Positions 43,262 to 50,707 of a stretch of DNA of 64,000 bases are shown here, one piece after another. The notes below the pieces were generated by a model. The model did no database searches. It saw only the letters and a list, made by a program, of their open reading frames with translations, and had not been told where the DNA came from. A program made the translations under genes and the position numbers. The stretch's first letter is position 1. The number at the start of each line of letters is the position of its first letter. The stretch spans positions 496,001 to 560,000 of the forward strand of contig NZ_WLYS01000003.1 of the NCBI RefSeq assembly GCF_011316935.1. The letters run 5' to 3'. The DNA is from Sphingobacterium chungjuense. Lineage in GTDB: Bacteria; Bacteroidota; Bacteroidia; Sphingobacteriales; Sphingobacteriaceae.

Positions 43262-43729
43262 ATGAATATCGTCGAAAAACTAGCGGACATAATTGTTACA
43301 TTACTTGGTACTGGTTTAGGATGGTTTTTAGCAAACACGTTTTATTACAAGCAAAAAAGATGTGCTTTTTATGTGCAAGCAAAATATAATATCAAAAGAC
43401 GAAAAGCAGGTGATGTGAATTTTAAGAACTTACGTTTTACATTCAAGAATGAAAGTCACGTAGATGCATACGATATCGTATTTACCATTTATTTTAATGA
43501 TGGATTCCAGTCAATAGAGAAAAAAATTCCTAATCTTAAAAAGTATGAAACTGTTGAATTTGAAGACTCATTTATATCTTTCGACGATGAGCCAATTATT
43601 TATTTAGATAAACATATTGATTACTTACGTTTTAAATACATAACAGAATATGGCTACGCGAAAGTGTATACCAAAAGTGCGATAAACAAATTCGAAATAG
43701 ATGAAATAGCAAGAAAGGAAATAAGCTAA
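43262..43729 (+). CDS. Membrane-anchored beta-domain protein (155 aa)
   Basis: 155 residues. One N-terminal helix (IIVTLLGTGLGWFLANTFY) then a cytosolic-looking, beta-rich domain (NFKNLRFTFKNESHVDAYDIV, VFTIYFNDGFQSIEKKIPN). Opposite in direction to the tape measure gene and 60 bp from its start. Not recognised. A single plus-strand gene among late genes suggests independent, probably lysogenic, expression. Candidate exclusion or conversion gene. Confidence 0.55.
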   Translation: MNIVEKLADIIVTLLGTGLGWFLANTFYYKQKRCAFYVQAKYNIKRRKAGDVNFKNLRFTFKNESHVDAYDIVFTIYFNDGFQSIEKKIPNLKKYETVEFEDSFISFDDEPIIYLDKHIDYLRFKYITEYGYAKVYTKSAINKFEIDEIARKEIS

Positions 43730-43741
43730 TATCAATAAAAA

Positions 43742-43765
43742 ACCCTCACCAGCATTGGTAAGGGT
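43742..43765. terminator. Hairpin between convergent genes
   Basis: ACCCTCACC (43742-43750) with GGTAAGGGT (43757-43765); T-rich on the minus-strand side. Confidence 0.6.
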
Positions 43766-43793
43766 CTAACATAATTTGGGAATTACGATTGGT

Positions 43794-44042
43794 CTAGTTT
43801 TTTAATTTAATTTTCAATCTCTGCATCAGCAACCAAGTATCTATTACAAGATTGGTGTTATCCGATTTAGCCAGTAAAGGGAAACAATGGTCAAGCACCG
43901 TTAGCATATACTGGTATTTATTTTCTTTCTTGTTATGCATTATGTCCCATATTTCTGCAACTAGTTTAAGTCCTCTGTATCTTGGATCATCAACAAATAA
44001 ATCTTGTATCTGCTTGATAATGTCGTTATATCTGTCTTCCAT
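43794..44042 (-). CDS. Hypothetical small protein (82 aa)
   Basis: 82 residues (MEDRYNDIIKQIQDLFVDDPRYRGLKLVAEIW), mainly helical. The start overlaps the stop of the upstream 101-aa gene (TAATG), so they are translationally coupled. Not recognised. Possibly an early or regulatory gene near the integrase. Confidence 0.55.
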   Translation of the reverse strand: MEDRYNDIIKQIQDLFVDDPRYRGLKLVAEIWDIMHNKKENKYQYMLTVLDHCFPLLAKSDNTNLVIDTWLLMQRLKIKLKN

Positions 44043-44347
44043 TACTTGCTACCTCCTTTGATAAACTCGCTAATAAAATTACGTCCCACACTTCTCAAGA
44101 AATTGGATTCTACTACTTCTTCACCAACATCAAGTAAATATTTTCTGCTGAAAGTCTCATTACAAGATTTTTCAATTTTGGGAAAGTAAACGATGTAAGT
44201 TGTTTCAGTAAATGTTTTTTCAACTACAATTTTAGCATCTTCTATAATGCTTTCATAAGCATCACAAAAAGATTTGTAACCTTTTATTAGTTCTGATTTG
44301 TGTTTTGCTGTCTTCTCTGCCAGCGTGGTTGTTTTTATATTTTTCAT
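44042..44347 (-). CDS. Hypothetical small protein (101 aa)
   Basis: 101 residues (MKNIKTTTLAEKTAKHKSEL), basic and helical, with one Cys-containing segment FPKIEKSCNETFSRKYLLDV. Upstream of and overlapping the 82-aa gene. Not recognised. Confidence 0.5.
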   Translation of the reverse strand: MKNIKTTTLAEKTAKHKSELIKGYKSFCDAYESIIEDAKIVVEKTFTETTYIVYFPKIEKSCNETFSRKYLLDVGEEVVESNFLRSVGRNFISEFIKGGSK

Positions 44348-44440
44348 AATCTATTTTTATTATAAATACCACACAGAAATAAATTATACTCTTTTATTTT
44401 CCCTGTGATCTACAAAAACTAATATAAACCAACTTGAAAG

Positions 44441-44938
44441 TTATTTAAAGGTTGTTTTTCCTAGTAAAATATTTTTATAGACTTCTTTGTTTAGCTCCTT
44501 CAGATCGCTATCAACCACCTCATTCAAGCGTAGCAAGGTGAACAAATGTTGACCATCATCGGGAATCATTGCGGATGTATGCAGTGCGGTTATTAATGCT
44601 TGATGGAATGCTTCGTGGCTGTTGAAATGTCGTTGGTCTGGTTGGATGCAATACGCACCAAGTGCTAGAGATAGTAAAGATTTGTCTACCTCGTAATCCA
44701 GACAATACTGATAGAGGATGCCAACTAAATCATCATTGTCTTCGTGATATCCAAGATCATAAAAATCAGTATCGTCAACCTCGTCACTAAGTAATGAATA
44801 GATAGATTTTAAAATAAAATAATCATCGGTCACTTCCTCACCATAAAGGGATTCTAAGAGTTCAAATAGTTCGGGGTTGATTTCTTGATCGTAGATGATA
44901 ACACCTAGGTTGTAAAGTTCGGATCGGTAGTAGCTCAT
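44441..44938 (-). CDS. Hypothetical acidic protein (165 aa)
   Basis: 165 residues, strongly acidic and helical (NPELFELLESLYGEEVTDDYF, DDTDFYDLGYHEDNDDLVG). No motif recognised. Such acidity is seen in some DNA-mimic inhibitors, but nothing specific supports that here. Gap of 93 bp to the next gene. Confidence 0.55.
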   Translation of the reverse strand: MSYYRSELYNLGVIIYDQEINPELFELLESLYGEEVTDDYFILKSIYSLLSDEVDDTDFYDLGYHEDNDDLVGILYQYCLDYEVDKSLLSLALGAYCIQPDQRHFNSHEAFHQALITALHTSAMIPDDGQHLFTLLRLNEVVDSDLKELNKEVYKNILLGKTTFK

Positions 44939-45580
44939 ACAAGTATGTTTGGGTTTATACTATGTGAGTGTCTTCCTGCTATTTTTTCGTCAAAATTACC
45001 GTAGATTTATGAGAAAGTATTTGGAATACCTCAAAATTCCTAACATACTTTTGATCCTGTAAATCAGAATATTACCAAACAACACATTCGGGAAGCGAAC
45101 TTTAACCGCTATCGGTATTTAGCTTGTGGAAAAGTCCAGTTAACTTACCCATCAAAAAATATATGATCTTTGTTATTCACCGAAGGGAAAAAACCTGAAA
45201 CGCTAATACGTGTCGACCAAACTTTGTATTAGCACATCAGGTCTCTGGTAGTGGGATGGTTTCATTAATAACACGTGTAATGTTTTATTTCAACTACAAG
45301 GGAGTCCAGATAATACACTCCCCCAAACCACAAGTCAAAACTACGGATAAGGGTTTGACGTTGCAAAAGTTTTTGCTAACAATTGTTAACTTATCCACGA
45401 TACCTAAGATAGTCAAGGTGGTAATGCCTCTATTCTGGTTATTAAAAAGCTATTTATTGAACCTGATCGAATAGTAGCTGTAACAACAAACTGCTCCTAA
45501 AGGAGTTACTTAGGCTGGTATTAATTTATCAGCCTATTCTATTTGCTACCTAATTTATATCTTTATAAAAATATTAACCT
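44939..45580. other. Structured noncoding region upstream of the 335-aa gene
   Basis: 642 bp without a convincing gene. ACCTGA...GCTAATAC (45193-45209) and its complement (45226-45242) make a 14-pair interrupted stem around a 16-nt loop holding GTCGAC. TAACAATTGTTA (45377-45388) is a perfect 12-bp palindrome. A TTATCCACg at about 45391-45399 differs from a DnaA box by one base. Hairpins ACCGctatCGGT and CTCCTaaAGGAG also occur. It may hold a regulatory or structured RNA, or an operator region. Confidence 0.45.
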
Positions 45581-46588
45581 GTGGAAATTTTCTCAAATCT
45601 TATTAATACGATTATTACTGTTTTCGTTGGTGGTATATCGATTTACGGTTTCTTCTTCGTTCGCGCTTCAAAATTTGTAGCTGTTATCGAGAATGAAAAC
45701 GATATAGTCAATGTTGATTCTAATTCCGAAATAAAATTTAATAACACATCAATTAAAAATAGATTAAGATATTATAAGATAATCGTTAGTTATACTGGTG
45801 TTGCAGATTTTAAAAAAGAAGATGTAGAAAAACCATTTACAATATCAAATGTAAGTGAAAATTCAACATACCATAATCCTAAAATACTTCAAACTTCAGA
45901 AGGATTTGAACCAAAACTGCAATGGCATAAGAATGAACTTACAATAGATAGCTCATTATTCAAGATGGGTGATACAGTCGAACTTCAATTTTATTTAGAA
46001 AGCGATAAGCATAATCTTAGATTTAAGAATAGAATCTTTAATGTTAATACTCAACCAGAAATTTACAATGATTCATTAAGTACATACAAAGCCACGTCGA
46101 TCATAGGAATTTTTGTTTTTTTTAGTCTGATCTACACCTTCCTTTCATTATCTGACCATCTAATAGGTAAGTTTGATTATCGTGATGAATTCTTAACAGA
46201 ATATAATTATAGAGGTTACAAGGCTTCTGAAGCAGAAGATTTCCTAATTTATCTGAAAGTTGATAGTATATATGCTGACCTTGAATTAGCTAAAAATCCA
46301 CCCGTGGATATCCAAATCATTGCAAGCAACAGACCTTCGAAATTAGCTGATTCAATTTATTATGCAAGAAAGAGAGATCAGACATTAAAGTTTGGAGAAA
46401 AAATAGATGTTAATAGTGATTTATCAATAGCATTTATTGACAATCGCAAACGCTCTATACACGACTACATTTCAGATTCACTAATGATATTGTTTTTTGC
46501 AACCATCCTAATAGGGGTTGCTTGGATGTCTTTCAAGAGTTTAATAAGTTTTATCTTAGTGAGAAAAGTCCATAAATTCCTGAAATAA
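45581..46588 (+). CDS. Three-TM membrane protein with large beta domain (335 aa)
   Basis: 335 residues, GTG start (no nearby ATG in frame). An N-terminal helix (TIITVFVGGISIYGFFFV), a ~110-residue beta-rich domain (RYYKIIVSYTGVADFKKEDV, DTVELQFYLESDKHNLRF), a second helix at ~175 (IIGIFVFFSLIYTFLSL), a charged region and a C-terminal helix (LMILFFATILIGVAWMSF). Not recognised. The beta domain is like that of 43262-43729 in general character. Plus strand, upstream structured region. Candidate exclusion gene. Confidence 0.55.
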   Translation: MEIFSNLINTIITVFVGGISIYGFFFVRASKFVAVIENENDIVNVDSNSEIKFNNTSIKNRLRYYKIIVSYTGVADFKKEDVEKPFTISNVSENSTYHNPKILQTSEGFEPKLQWHKNELTIDSSLFKMGDTVELQFYLESDKHNLRFKNRIFNVNTQPEIYNDSLSTYKATSIIGIFVFFSLIYTFLSLSDHLIGKFDYRDEFLTEYNYRGYKASEAEDFLIYLKVDSIYADLELAKNPPVDIQIIASNRPSKLADSIYYARKRDQTLKFGEKIDVNSDLSIAFIDNRKRSIHDYISDSLMILFFATILIGVAWMSFKSLISFILVRKVHKFLK

Positions 46589-46592
46589 AAAA

Positions 46593-46613
46593 GGCCATTC
46601 GTTTTGAATGACC
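46593..46613. terminator. Hairpin between convergent genes
   Basis: GGCCATTC (46593-46600), loop, GAATGACC (46606-46613); minus-strand A/T tract adjacent. Confidence 0.55.
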
Positions 46614-46640
46614 AATATAGCAGTCGATGGTTATAGATTA

Positions 46641-47168
46641 TTACTCTCTGGACCGAATAGATACACCAATAACAACCGAAATAATTAGAGACAGGATATA
46701 TAACTTGATAACATCGTTAAATAAAAGCGACCATTTATTATTTTCAAGTACATATCTTGGAAGTGATTGATCGCCGTAGGCGTAAACCTCAAATGTAAAA
46801 CCGACAGGTTTTCTACGTATTGTCTGTACAAAATCTTGAAGATCACTTCTCCAACCAATTTCATCTGAATAATAACTAAGCGAATCAGAATGATAACTAC
46901 CTTTACTGAAATATGAATACTTTAATAGTTTTTTACTTTCTAACCGCTTGCTGATTAAATACTCACGAAATTTAATATCATTGAAATCGTTATCATCGTA
47001 TCTAAATTTTTCTCCCCTAGACATCTCTAAATACTCGTTTTCAGTAATTTTTGCGGTTCTCACGTCACGATCTAATGCAACTCGAAAGAGTTTCCATCCG
47101 CTAAAGTTGTCCGTCATATCAACTAAAACGACTATCAGAATAGGAATAAAAATCAGTAAATACCTCAT
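46641..47168 (-). CDS. Hypothetical two-TM protein (175 aa)
   Basis: 175 residues. An N-terminal helix (YLLIFIPILIVVLVDM), a charged central domain (~25-150) that may face outside or the cytoplasm, and a C-terminal helix (VIKLYILSLIISVVIGVSI). Immediately downstream of the integrase on the same strand with a 42-bp gap. Not recognised. Confidence 0.55.
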   Translation of the reverse strand: MRYLLIFIPILIVVLVDMTDNFSGWKLFRVALDRDVRTAKITENEYLEMSRGEKFRYDDNDFNDIKFREYLISKRLESKKLLKYSYFSKGSYHSDSLSYYSDEIGWRSDLQDFVQTIRRKPVGFTFEVYAYGDQSLPRYVLENNKWSLLFNDVIKLYILSLIISVVIGVSIRSRE

Positions 47169-47210
47169 TTGGGCAAGTTTGATATTAAATATAATAAGTT
47201 TACGATATAT

Positions 47211-48359
47211 CTATATAGCTGGTACTGTTTTCTTCGTGACATCGATATAGTCAAGTAAGTCTTTTAGGTACACTTCGGTAATAGATATTGAACCGTGGCG
47301 ATTTGCTTTGCTGATCTCGCTCAAAGACCATCCCCCTGTACCATCACCATTTCCAAGGAATTTTTGCACATTGCTGTAATGCTTCACCGAATACAATGTG
47401 TACCCTTTACCCTTCAAACCTAACTTATCAAGTATCACAATAAATCGTGCATATGGTCTATTGAAGTGTATCACCTTATCACCCCAAAGCGTATCATCAT
47501 TACAAAATAGGTAAGCATCTTGTGGTGCATCACCATATATATCATACATCAGATCAAAATAAACATCATCCATATGGCTGTATCCATCTTTCTTATTCTT
47601 GCTAATAGATGCAGGTATGAAGATTCTGCGCTTATTGAAATCAATATGTTTTACTTGCAATCCGATAAGCTCCTTTGGCCTGATACACGTGAAATAGATG
47701 CTCTTTACGAATGTTGTTAATAGCTTATCCCCCTCCATTGCCTTCATTATCTTCTGGAAATCCTCTTTAGTGAACGCCTTGTTTCGTTCGGACTTACCAA
47801 CATATTTTATCTTCACGCGTGATACGGGGTTATTCTCAATCCACCGATTATCAATGCAGAACATAAAGAACGCACTATAAATGAGCTTTGTATTATTGTA
47901 TGTTTTTGGCGACCACTTGTGAGTATTGAATAAGTCTAGTAGTACGTCACTGATCTCTTTATGGTATGCATAGTTTACTGACTGTTCACCCATTGCATCT
48001 ACTAGATACTTTAGTTTGGAGTTGTATGACTGTACTGTCTTTGGTCTACTACCCTTTTGTAGATGCCATTGCATGAATGCAATGCTTGCATCTTTGATTG
48101 ATGGTATTAGTGTTGGAGCTTCTTTAACAAGGGGTTTACCATATGTACCATTATTAAGCTTTTCAATGATCTCATCTTGTAGTTTGGTGAACTCCATTAA
48201 TTTTGTGCTGAAATCTTTGATCCTATTCAGGTTATTGGTTACACGTGTGCGTTTACCATCTAGATAGAATTGAACGCACCAAGATTTAAGTGCTTGTTCC
48301 TTGTCATTTTTACATCTCGCACCTTGCAAGATTTGTACATTTTCGCTGTTAAATACCAT
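47211..48359 (-). CDS. int: Tyrosine recombinase integrase
   Basis: 382 residues. An N-terminal arm-type DNA-binding region, a core-binding domain (FMQWHLQKGSRPKTVQSYNSK..., WIENNPVSRVK) and a catalytic domain with Arg in TCIRPKELIGL, box II LYSVKHYSN (Lys in place of the first usual Arg, as in several Bacteroidota integrases), and Tyr nucleophile in SISITEVYLKDLL. It lies 93 bp from attR and reads away from it. It catalyses site-specific recombination at the tRNA-Ala site. Confidence 0.92.
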   Translation of the reverse strand: MVFNSENVQILQGARCKNDKEQALKSWCVQFYLDGKRTRVTNNLNRIKDFSTKLMEFTKLQDEIIEKLNNGTYGKPLVKEAPTLIPSIKDASIAFMQWHLQKGSRPKTVQSYNSKLKYLVDAMGEQSVNYAYHKEISDVLLDLFNTHKWSPKTYNNTKLIYSAFFMFCIDNRWIENNPVSRVKIKYVGKSERNKAFTKEDFQKIMKAMEGDKLLTTFVKSIYFTCIRPKELIGLQVKHIDFNKRRIFIPASISKNKKDGYSHMDDVYFDLMYDIYGDAPQDAYLFCNDDTLWGDKVIHFNRPYARFIVILDKLGLKGKGYTLYSVKHYSNVQKFLGNGDGTGGWSLSEISKANRHGSISITEVYLKDLLDYIDVTKKTVPAI

Positions 48360-48374
48360 TTTTTCTAGTGTTGA

Positions 48375-48400
48375 GGCAGAGTTTATAGTAACTCTGCCAA
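48375..48400. promoter_or_regulatory. Inverted repeat GGCAGAGTT/AACTCTGCC in the right attP arm
   Basis: GGCAGAGTT (48375-48383) and AACTCTGCC (48390-48398). TTGGCAGAGTT, read on the minus strand at 48400-48390, also occurs on the left arm at 13704-13714. Candidate arm sites for integrase or an accessory factor; also sits in the integrase leader. Confidence 0.5.
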
Positions 48401-48448
48401 GATTATTAAATGTTATAACACATAGAAAACATTAGGTAACTAATTGAT

Positions 48449-48527
48449 CAACGGGGGATTAGCTCATTTGGCTAGAGCGCTTCGCTGGCAGTGAAGAGGT
48501 GATCGGTTCGAATCCGATATTCTCCAC
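48449..48527 (+). repeat. attR: 79-bp direct repeat containing tRNA-Ala
   Basis: Identical to 13435-13513. Right boundary of the prophage. Confidence 0.9.
48453..48526 (+). tRNA. tRNA-Ala(GGC), right copy at attR
   Basis: Same cloverleaf as the left copy, followed by a templated CCA (48527-48529) and a terminator. Upstream DNA is prophage-derived and has no TAnnTTTG box, so this copy may not be transcribed unless from prophage promoters. Confidence 0.9.
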
Positions 48528-48532
48528 CAATC

Positions 48533-48560
48533 AAAAAGCGACTAGAAATAGTCGCTTTTT
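48533..48560 (+). terminator. Terminator after the right tRNA-Ala
   Basis: AAAAAGCGACTA, gaaa, TAGTCGCTTTTT then T: strong intrinsic terminator of the original tRNA gene. Confidence 0.8.
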
Positions 48561-48599
48561 TGGTTTTATAGAATGAATATATTCACTCATATATTGACA

Positions 48600-48908
48600 T
48601 CACTCCTCCCACCGGATATAAGTTTCCTCAGATTGAGCATGTGACAAAACTAATGTATCATAGTGAAATTCGACCTTGTATATCCGACCAGCGTAGGTCA
48701 ATTGATCTTCTACTAGTTCAAAGTTTCCTTCTACAAACTCAATCGACACCTTATTCTGGGTATTATAATGTGTAATCAAGTCCTCACCACCATTTGTTGA
48801 CACCCGAGTGAGTGTATTGACATAGCGCCACTTGCCTATCAATTTCGCTTCCAGCGATTTGGCGTGACTACGGAAAATAAGACGAGATAGTAGGTTTAAA
48901 ATTTTCAT
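48600..48908 (-). CDS. Hypothetical small protein (102 aa)
   Basis: 102 residues. A basic start (MKILNLLSRLIFRSHAKSLE), then LIGKWRYVNTLTRV and beta strands ending LSHAQSEETYIRWEE. The GKW start of a beta-rich domain is reminiscent of lipocalin-like folds, but this is weak. A promoter box TAGATTTG (48933-48926 on the minus strand) lies 18 nt before ATG 48908. First chromosomal gene beyond attR. Confidence 0.55.
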   Translation of the reverse strand: MKILNLLSRLIFRSHAKSLEAKLIGKWRYVNTLTRVSTNGGEDLITHYNTQNKVSIEFVEGNFELVEDQLTYAGRIYKVEFHYDTLVLSHAQSEETYIRWEE

Positions 48909-49275
48909 TGTGTGTGACCAATGTGCAAATCTATGTTATTTTAATATCAAGCGAAAGATATAAATGCCATAAAAACCGTAAATAACATAATCCTATGTTA
49001 ATACTTAAGGTAACGTGATGTAGCAATTTGGAATAATTCGCACTTATAAATAGTAGAGATTGCATTGTCGGACTACCTCCGTGTAAAGACGATATTGCGA
49101 AATTCAATTCTTTCAAGTGGCTGTCTATTTTAGATTTAGTTTTGCTAACTTACGGCAATAAAAAGTGCTTCCATTCAACTGATATTGTTGAGTACGTAAA
49201 GATTTTGAGGGATTATATCGTAAATGTTCATTCATAATCACACTAACAAAGTATTGACCTTTCTAATATAGATCG
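48909..49275. other. Noncoding stretch with degenerate REP-like copy
   Basis: 367 bp. No gene is seen. 49056-49097 resembles the inverted REP-like unit at 50035-50070 (GAGATTGCATTGTCG...CCTCCG, then GACGATATTGCG). The promoter of the 102-aa gene is at 48926-48933. The rest is AT-rich. Confidence 0.4.
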
Positions 49276-49650
49276 ATGAGAGATAGGGATCAGAAGAAAC
49301 AGTTCGCAGCAAATAGTGACTGGAATAATTTCATTCAACTCTGCCTCCATGTTCATCCGATTATCAGTACCATGCTGGTTGCAACCCAGATGGTTAAATA
49401 CAATTTGATCAATAATAAAGCGATAATTGTGTTCACCTCTATTCTTTATGAAGTGGGCTTTCTAATTATTTTGCCCTTCTTGGCTGTAAGCCTGATTATA
49501 TTCCTATTTCAGTTTGTCCGACCATCTATCTCATTCAGCAATAATCTTTGGTTGATCGCATATACGCTTTTGAGCATTGGAATTATTTTTCTGCCTGATG
49601 CACTTGGTATTCTGCCCTCTCTAGGTAGTTCAATCCCTTCTAATCCATAA
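49276..49650 (+). CDS. Hypothetical membrane protein (124 aa)
   Basis: 124 residues with three hydrophobic segments (IISTMLVATQMVKY weakly, AIIVFTSILYEVGFLIILPFL, NLWLIAYTLLSIGIIFL) and a soluble hydrophilic start. No motif recognised. Alone on the plus strand. No clear promoter. Confidence 0.5.
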   Translation: MRDRDQKKQFAANSDWNNFIQLCLHVHPIISTMLVATQMVKYNLINNKAIIVFTSILYEVGFLIILPFLAVSLIIFLFQFVRPSISFSNNLWLIAYTLLSIGIIFLPDALGILPSLGSSIPSNP

Positions 49651-50221
49651 ACTACTTCTTCTTCCAGCATAACCAAGCTAATGGTAACTGCGCGCTTAAG
49701 ACAAGTTAGCACGCGTTGTAGTGCAACATAGATTGCTGATGTTTTTCTAGAAATTTCGGAATTTGAATGTTTTTTTCTAATTGCAGACTTGCATATATGC
49801 AGCCCAGCTATTACATTTGTAGTGTTGTTTATATTTAATCTAAATAAATATTACAAACAACTTCTAAGTACATTATCTCTTCTCAATACAAATGTCGTAG
49901 TCTCCCAAGCTACGGCATTTTTTGTTTTATATGCTCACGGTGTTTATTGGTGCTACTTTAGTTGTTCACGTCTTTGCGAAGGCGAGGAACGAGGCTGAAG
50001 CAATCTAAAACCATAAATCACGTTCAAACAATTTGAGATCGCTTTGTCGTACCTCCGCGCGATGACGACGAAGTAAAGACGTCTTTGTGAAGCCGAGGAA
50101 CAAGGCTGAAGCAATCTAAGTTTAACGTATCCTGATGTCACTAGGTTATTAGTAAGTCAGAGCATTATCAACCTTCTTAACTTTCTAAACCCTATTAACT
50201 CCCAAAAAAACACCAAAATAT
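49651..50221. other. Noncoding stretch containing REP-like repeats
   Basis: Nothing gene-like is seen. Holds the REP-like cluster at 49969-50119. The flanks are AT-rich. Confidence 0.5.
49969..50119. repeat. REP-like repeat cluster
   Basis: Direct copies at 49969-50008 and 50080-50119 (CGTCTTTG, GAAG, CGAGGAAC, AGGCTGAAGCAATCTAA), and one inverted relative at 50035-50070 (GAGATCGCTTTGTCGTACC, CGATGACGACG). Mixed direct and inverted copies form a BIME-like structure. This resembles dispersed CGTCATTGCGAGGA...AAGCAATCT repeats known from many bacterial genomes. Confidence 0.65.
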
Positions 50222-50251
50222 AAAAGGCGAAACCATCTGGTTTCGCCTTTT
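50222..50251. terminator. Terminator downstream of trxA
   Basis: AAAAGGCGAAACCA, tc, TGGTTTCGCCTTTT: perfect 14-bp stem with A/T ends in both directions, 45-74 bp past the trxA stop. Confidence 0.85.
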
Positions 50252-50295
50252 ATATGTACGGATTCGAAATCTGCTTGGCGCAGATCCATCCAGTT

Positions 50296-50613
50296 TTACA
50301 ATTGCTTGTCTAATTTCTCCGTCAATACCGATTTAGGTACTGCGCCAACTTGCTTATCTACAATCTCTCCATTTTTGAAAAACAACAATGCAGGGATGTT
50401 GCGGATACCGTAACGCACAGAAATATCTGGGTTGTTATCTACGTTTACTTTACCGATAACCGCTCTACCGTCATAGTCTTTCGCGATCTCATCTACTACG
50501 GGACCTACCATACGGCAAGGACCACACCACTCTGCCCAGAAATCTATTAAAACTGGTTTATCCGATTTCAAAACAACTTCTTCGAAGTTGCTATCTGTAA
50601 TTTCTAATGCCAT
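50296..50613 (-). CDS. trxA: Thioredoxin
   Basis: 105 residues. The active site WCGPC has Cys at 30 and 33; DFWAEWCGPCRMVGPV, GKVNVDNNPDISVRYGIRNIPALLFF (cis-Pro) and the C-terminal helix are complete. Cytoplasmic disulfide reductase. Single gene with own promoter (box at 50652-50645) and strong terminator. Confidence 0.97.
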   Translation of the reverse strand: MALEITDSNFEEVVLKSDKPVLIDFWAEWCGPCRMVGPVVDEIAKDYDGRAVIGKVNVDNNPDISVRYGIRNIPALLFFKNGEIVDKQVGAVPKSVLTEKLDKQL

Positions 50614-50644
50614 AATTTTATTCCTATTAATTTATCTCTAATAA

Positions 50645-50652
50645 CAAATATA
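50645..50652 (-). promoter_or_regulatory. -7 promoter box for trxA
   Basis: The minus strand reads TATATTTG, 31 nt before the ATG at 50613. Confidence 0.6.
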
Positions 50653-50707
50653 GCTATTCATTTGTTAGTGCCGTGTCCAAAAAATGTAATTAAATATTCC
50701 CAGCGGA

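Noticed and set aside
45391..45399. Chromosomal origin by DnaA box
   Set aside because: A single near-match, one base off consensus, without a cluster is not evidence for an origin.
45256..45474. 72-codon plus-strand ORF in the structured noncoding region
   Set aside because: Starts beside the inverted repeat, has no promoter or ribosome-binding context, and its composition is not that of its neighbours; left uncalled.
47211..48359. Integrase as inactive because box II has Lys in place of Arg
   Set aside because: Lys is found at this place in active Bacteroidota integrases of the KH-type, and Arg I and the Tyr nucleophile are present.
13435..48527. Integrative conjugative element
   Set aside because: No relaxase, coupling protein or Tra genes; terminase, capsid, portal and lysis genes show a phage.
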